From Thauera aromatica_A (lineage in GTDB: Bacteria > Pseudomonadota > Gammaproteobacteria > Burkholderiales > Rhodocyclaceae): DNA of 64,000 bases. This document shows, one piece after another, positions 63,225 through 64,000 of the stretch (the stretch's first letter is position 1; every line of letters begins with the position of its first letter). The notes beneath the pieces are model-generated. The model saw only the letters and a list, made by a program, of their open reading frames with translations. It was not told the origin of the DNA and searched no databases. Position numbers and translations under genes: made by a program. The stretch lies in NCBI RefSeq assembly GCF_023093595.1, contig NZ_JALLIK010000097.1, forward strand, positions 3,992-67,991, read 5' to 3'.

Positions 63225-64000
63225 CGCCACGGTCCCCGGATGTCGAACAGTGTGTGGCAGACGTAGCTATCGATTGTGCCAAGAGTATTCGAAACCTGCA
63301 CGGCCTTAACCCCGAAAAGGGCAGCGGCGGCGGATTCGAACAGCGCAGTAAAGCTCGTCGGGACAATGCGCCCGAGCGGCAGGACAATCCCGGGGAGATG
63401 GCCGCGAAAAGGGGATGTGGTTGATATCCCGTCGAGCACAGCAACCGGACCGCCAAAACGCAGGTTCCCGTCAGGGTAGGGTTGCTCGGAGGCGTTGTAG
63501 GTACCGATATATGTATTTGTTGTGAAGCCCGCAGAGAGCAGGAAAGTTGTCGCGGCACCCGTTTGTGCGCCGCCCCGCGCAACGTACCGCGAATAGCCGG
63601 TGCTGAGGCCCATAAAGCCCCCGGGATGCTTGTCAGTTACGCTGGAGGAAGATGGGGCGGCGCTTTCGTGGGCTACGATCACGCAGCCATATTTGTCATT
63701 TGGGACCAGGCTCGCGATGTCCCCAAAATAATGCAACACCGCCCCCGTGTTGCTGGCATCCGTGCGGTATAGCGGCAAAAAGTAGAAGAATCGCCCGTCA
63801 CCGATCAGCGCCCACAGCCGGGGCGTGGTATCAGCCAAAGAGCTTTTCGCCCATGTCCACAGCGTTTCGCCGCGCTGCGCCAGCGTCGGTGAGCTGCCCC
63901 ACGAATTTCGTCTTCCAACGTAGTCGTCGTACGATCGACGCAACGAGAGGAAGAACGACGTGAAACGCATCCCGAAGCAGGAGTACACGGCCGAGTTCAA
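63221..64000 (-). CDS. Phage virion structural protein, N terminus beyond the window
   Basis: The frame is open to base 64000 and about 260 residues are visible. The sequence contains WALIGDGRFFYFLPLYRTDA, then LHYFGDIASLVPNDKYGCVI, and a C-terminal LPGIVLPLGRIVPTSFTALF, a layout I associate with long virion proteins of tailed phages. The stop overlaps the next gene by 4 bases. Its GC is lower than that of the genes to its left. Confidence 0.6.
   Translation of the reverse strand: MNSAVYSCFGMRFTSFFLSLRRSYDDYVGRRNSWGSSPTLAQRGETLWTWAKSSLADTTPRLWALIGDGRFFYFLPLYRTDASNTGAVLHYFGDIASLVPNDKYGCVIVAHESAAPSSSSVTDKHPGGFMGLSTGYSRYVARGGAQTGAATTFLLSAGFTTNTYIGTYNASEQPYPDGNLRFGGPVAVLDGISTTSPFRGHLPGIVLPLGRIVPTSFTALFESAAAALFGVKAVQVSNTLGTIDSYVCHTLFDIRGPWR

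Larger units (their letters stand above)
60014..64000 (-). mobile_element. Prophage virion/tail gene module (left part of an element extending past the right edge)
   Basis: Five co-directional genes with 4-base overlaps or tiny gaps encode proteins of phage-structural character: a C-terminal-spike-like small protein, a large repeat-rich tail-hub-like protein, two small virion proteins and a long structural protein. There are no housekeeping relatives among them. The 63221..64000 part has visibly lower GC than 60000..62900, indicating mosaic origin. The integrase, lysis and packaging genes are not in the window, so the phage type cannot be named. Confidence 0.65.

Overview
The window reads as a chromosomal segment of a high-GC Gram-negative betaproteobacterium, most probably a Rhodocyclales member of the Thauera/Azoarcus/Aromatoleum kind. 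This is inferred from the gene content and from the order rpsB-tsf-pyrH-frr-uppS-cdsA-dxr-rseP-bamA-skp-lpxD-fabZ-lpxA-lpxB-rnhB, together with an isc cluster, a dap cluster and a PilU ATPase. No database search was possible. No rRNA, tRNA, insertion sequence or CRISPR array was seen. Coding is dense and many neighbours overlap by 4 bases (ATGA/GTGA).

Region 1 (1..7385, minus strand) is a BREX phage-defence operon, brxA-brxB-brxC-pglX. pglX runs off the left edge, so pglZ and any later genes are outside the window. A VapB/VapC-type toxin-antitoxin pair with its own palindromic operator sits between brxC and pglX. Part of brxA has visibly lower GC than the flanking housekeeping genes, consistent with transfer.

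Region 2 (7416..22499, minus strand) is a long co-directional run. It covers translation (rpsB, tsf, frr), nucleotide metabolism (pyrH), isoprenoids and undecaprenyl carrier (dxr, uppS), phospholipid (cdsA), envelope proteolysis and assembly (rseP, bamA, skp), lipid A (lpxD, lpxA, lpxB), fatty acids (fabZ), RNase HII and a TrmH-family RNA methyltransferase. A promoter candidate with a leader of about 200 nt precedes rpsB, and a hairpin separates rpsB from tsf.

Region 3 (22822..33825) holds map-glnD on the plus strand, a UPF0114 membrane protein and an MTA/MTI phosphorylase on the minus strand, typA on the plus strand, a terminator, and galU-ligA-zipA on the minus strand. smc (33860..37414) continues that minus run.

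Region 4 (37653..43345, plus strand) is a lysine/diaminopimelate cluster, dapC-dapD-(pilU)-dapE, followed by prmB. A small open frame is coupled to dapC.

Region 5 (43498..52018, minus strand) is the Fe-S assembly cluster read in the order trmJ, cysE, iscR, a second cysteine desulfurase, iscS, iscU, iscA, hscB, hscA, fdx, iscX. Two IscR type-1-like operators are visible, one over the iscR promoter and one before cysE. This suggests that cysteine supply and Fe-S assembly are controlled together.

Region 6 (52152..59238) has suhB, mutS, a spermidine-synthase-fold protein, an NqrM-like protein and a CBS-domain protein on the plus strand. These face dnaQ, rnhA and a SAM methyltransferase on the minus strand.

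Region 7 (59327..64000) begins with an imperfect inverted repeat and continues with a DUF4124 protein and a run of probable prophage virion/tail genes on the minus strand. One of these encodes a large repeat-rich protein. The last gene runs off the right edge.
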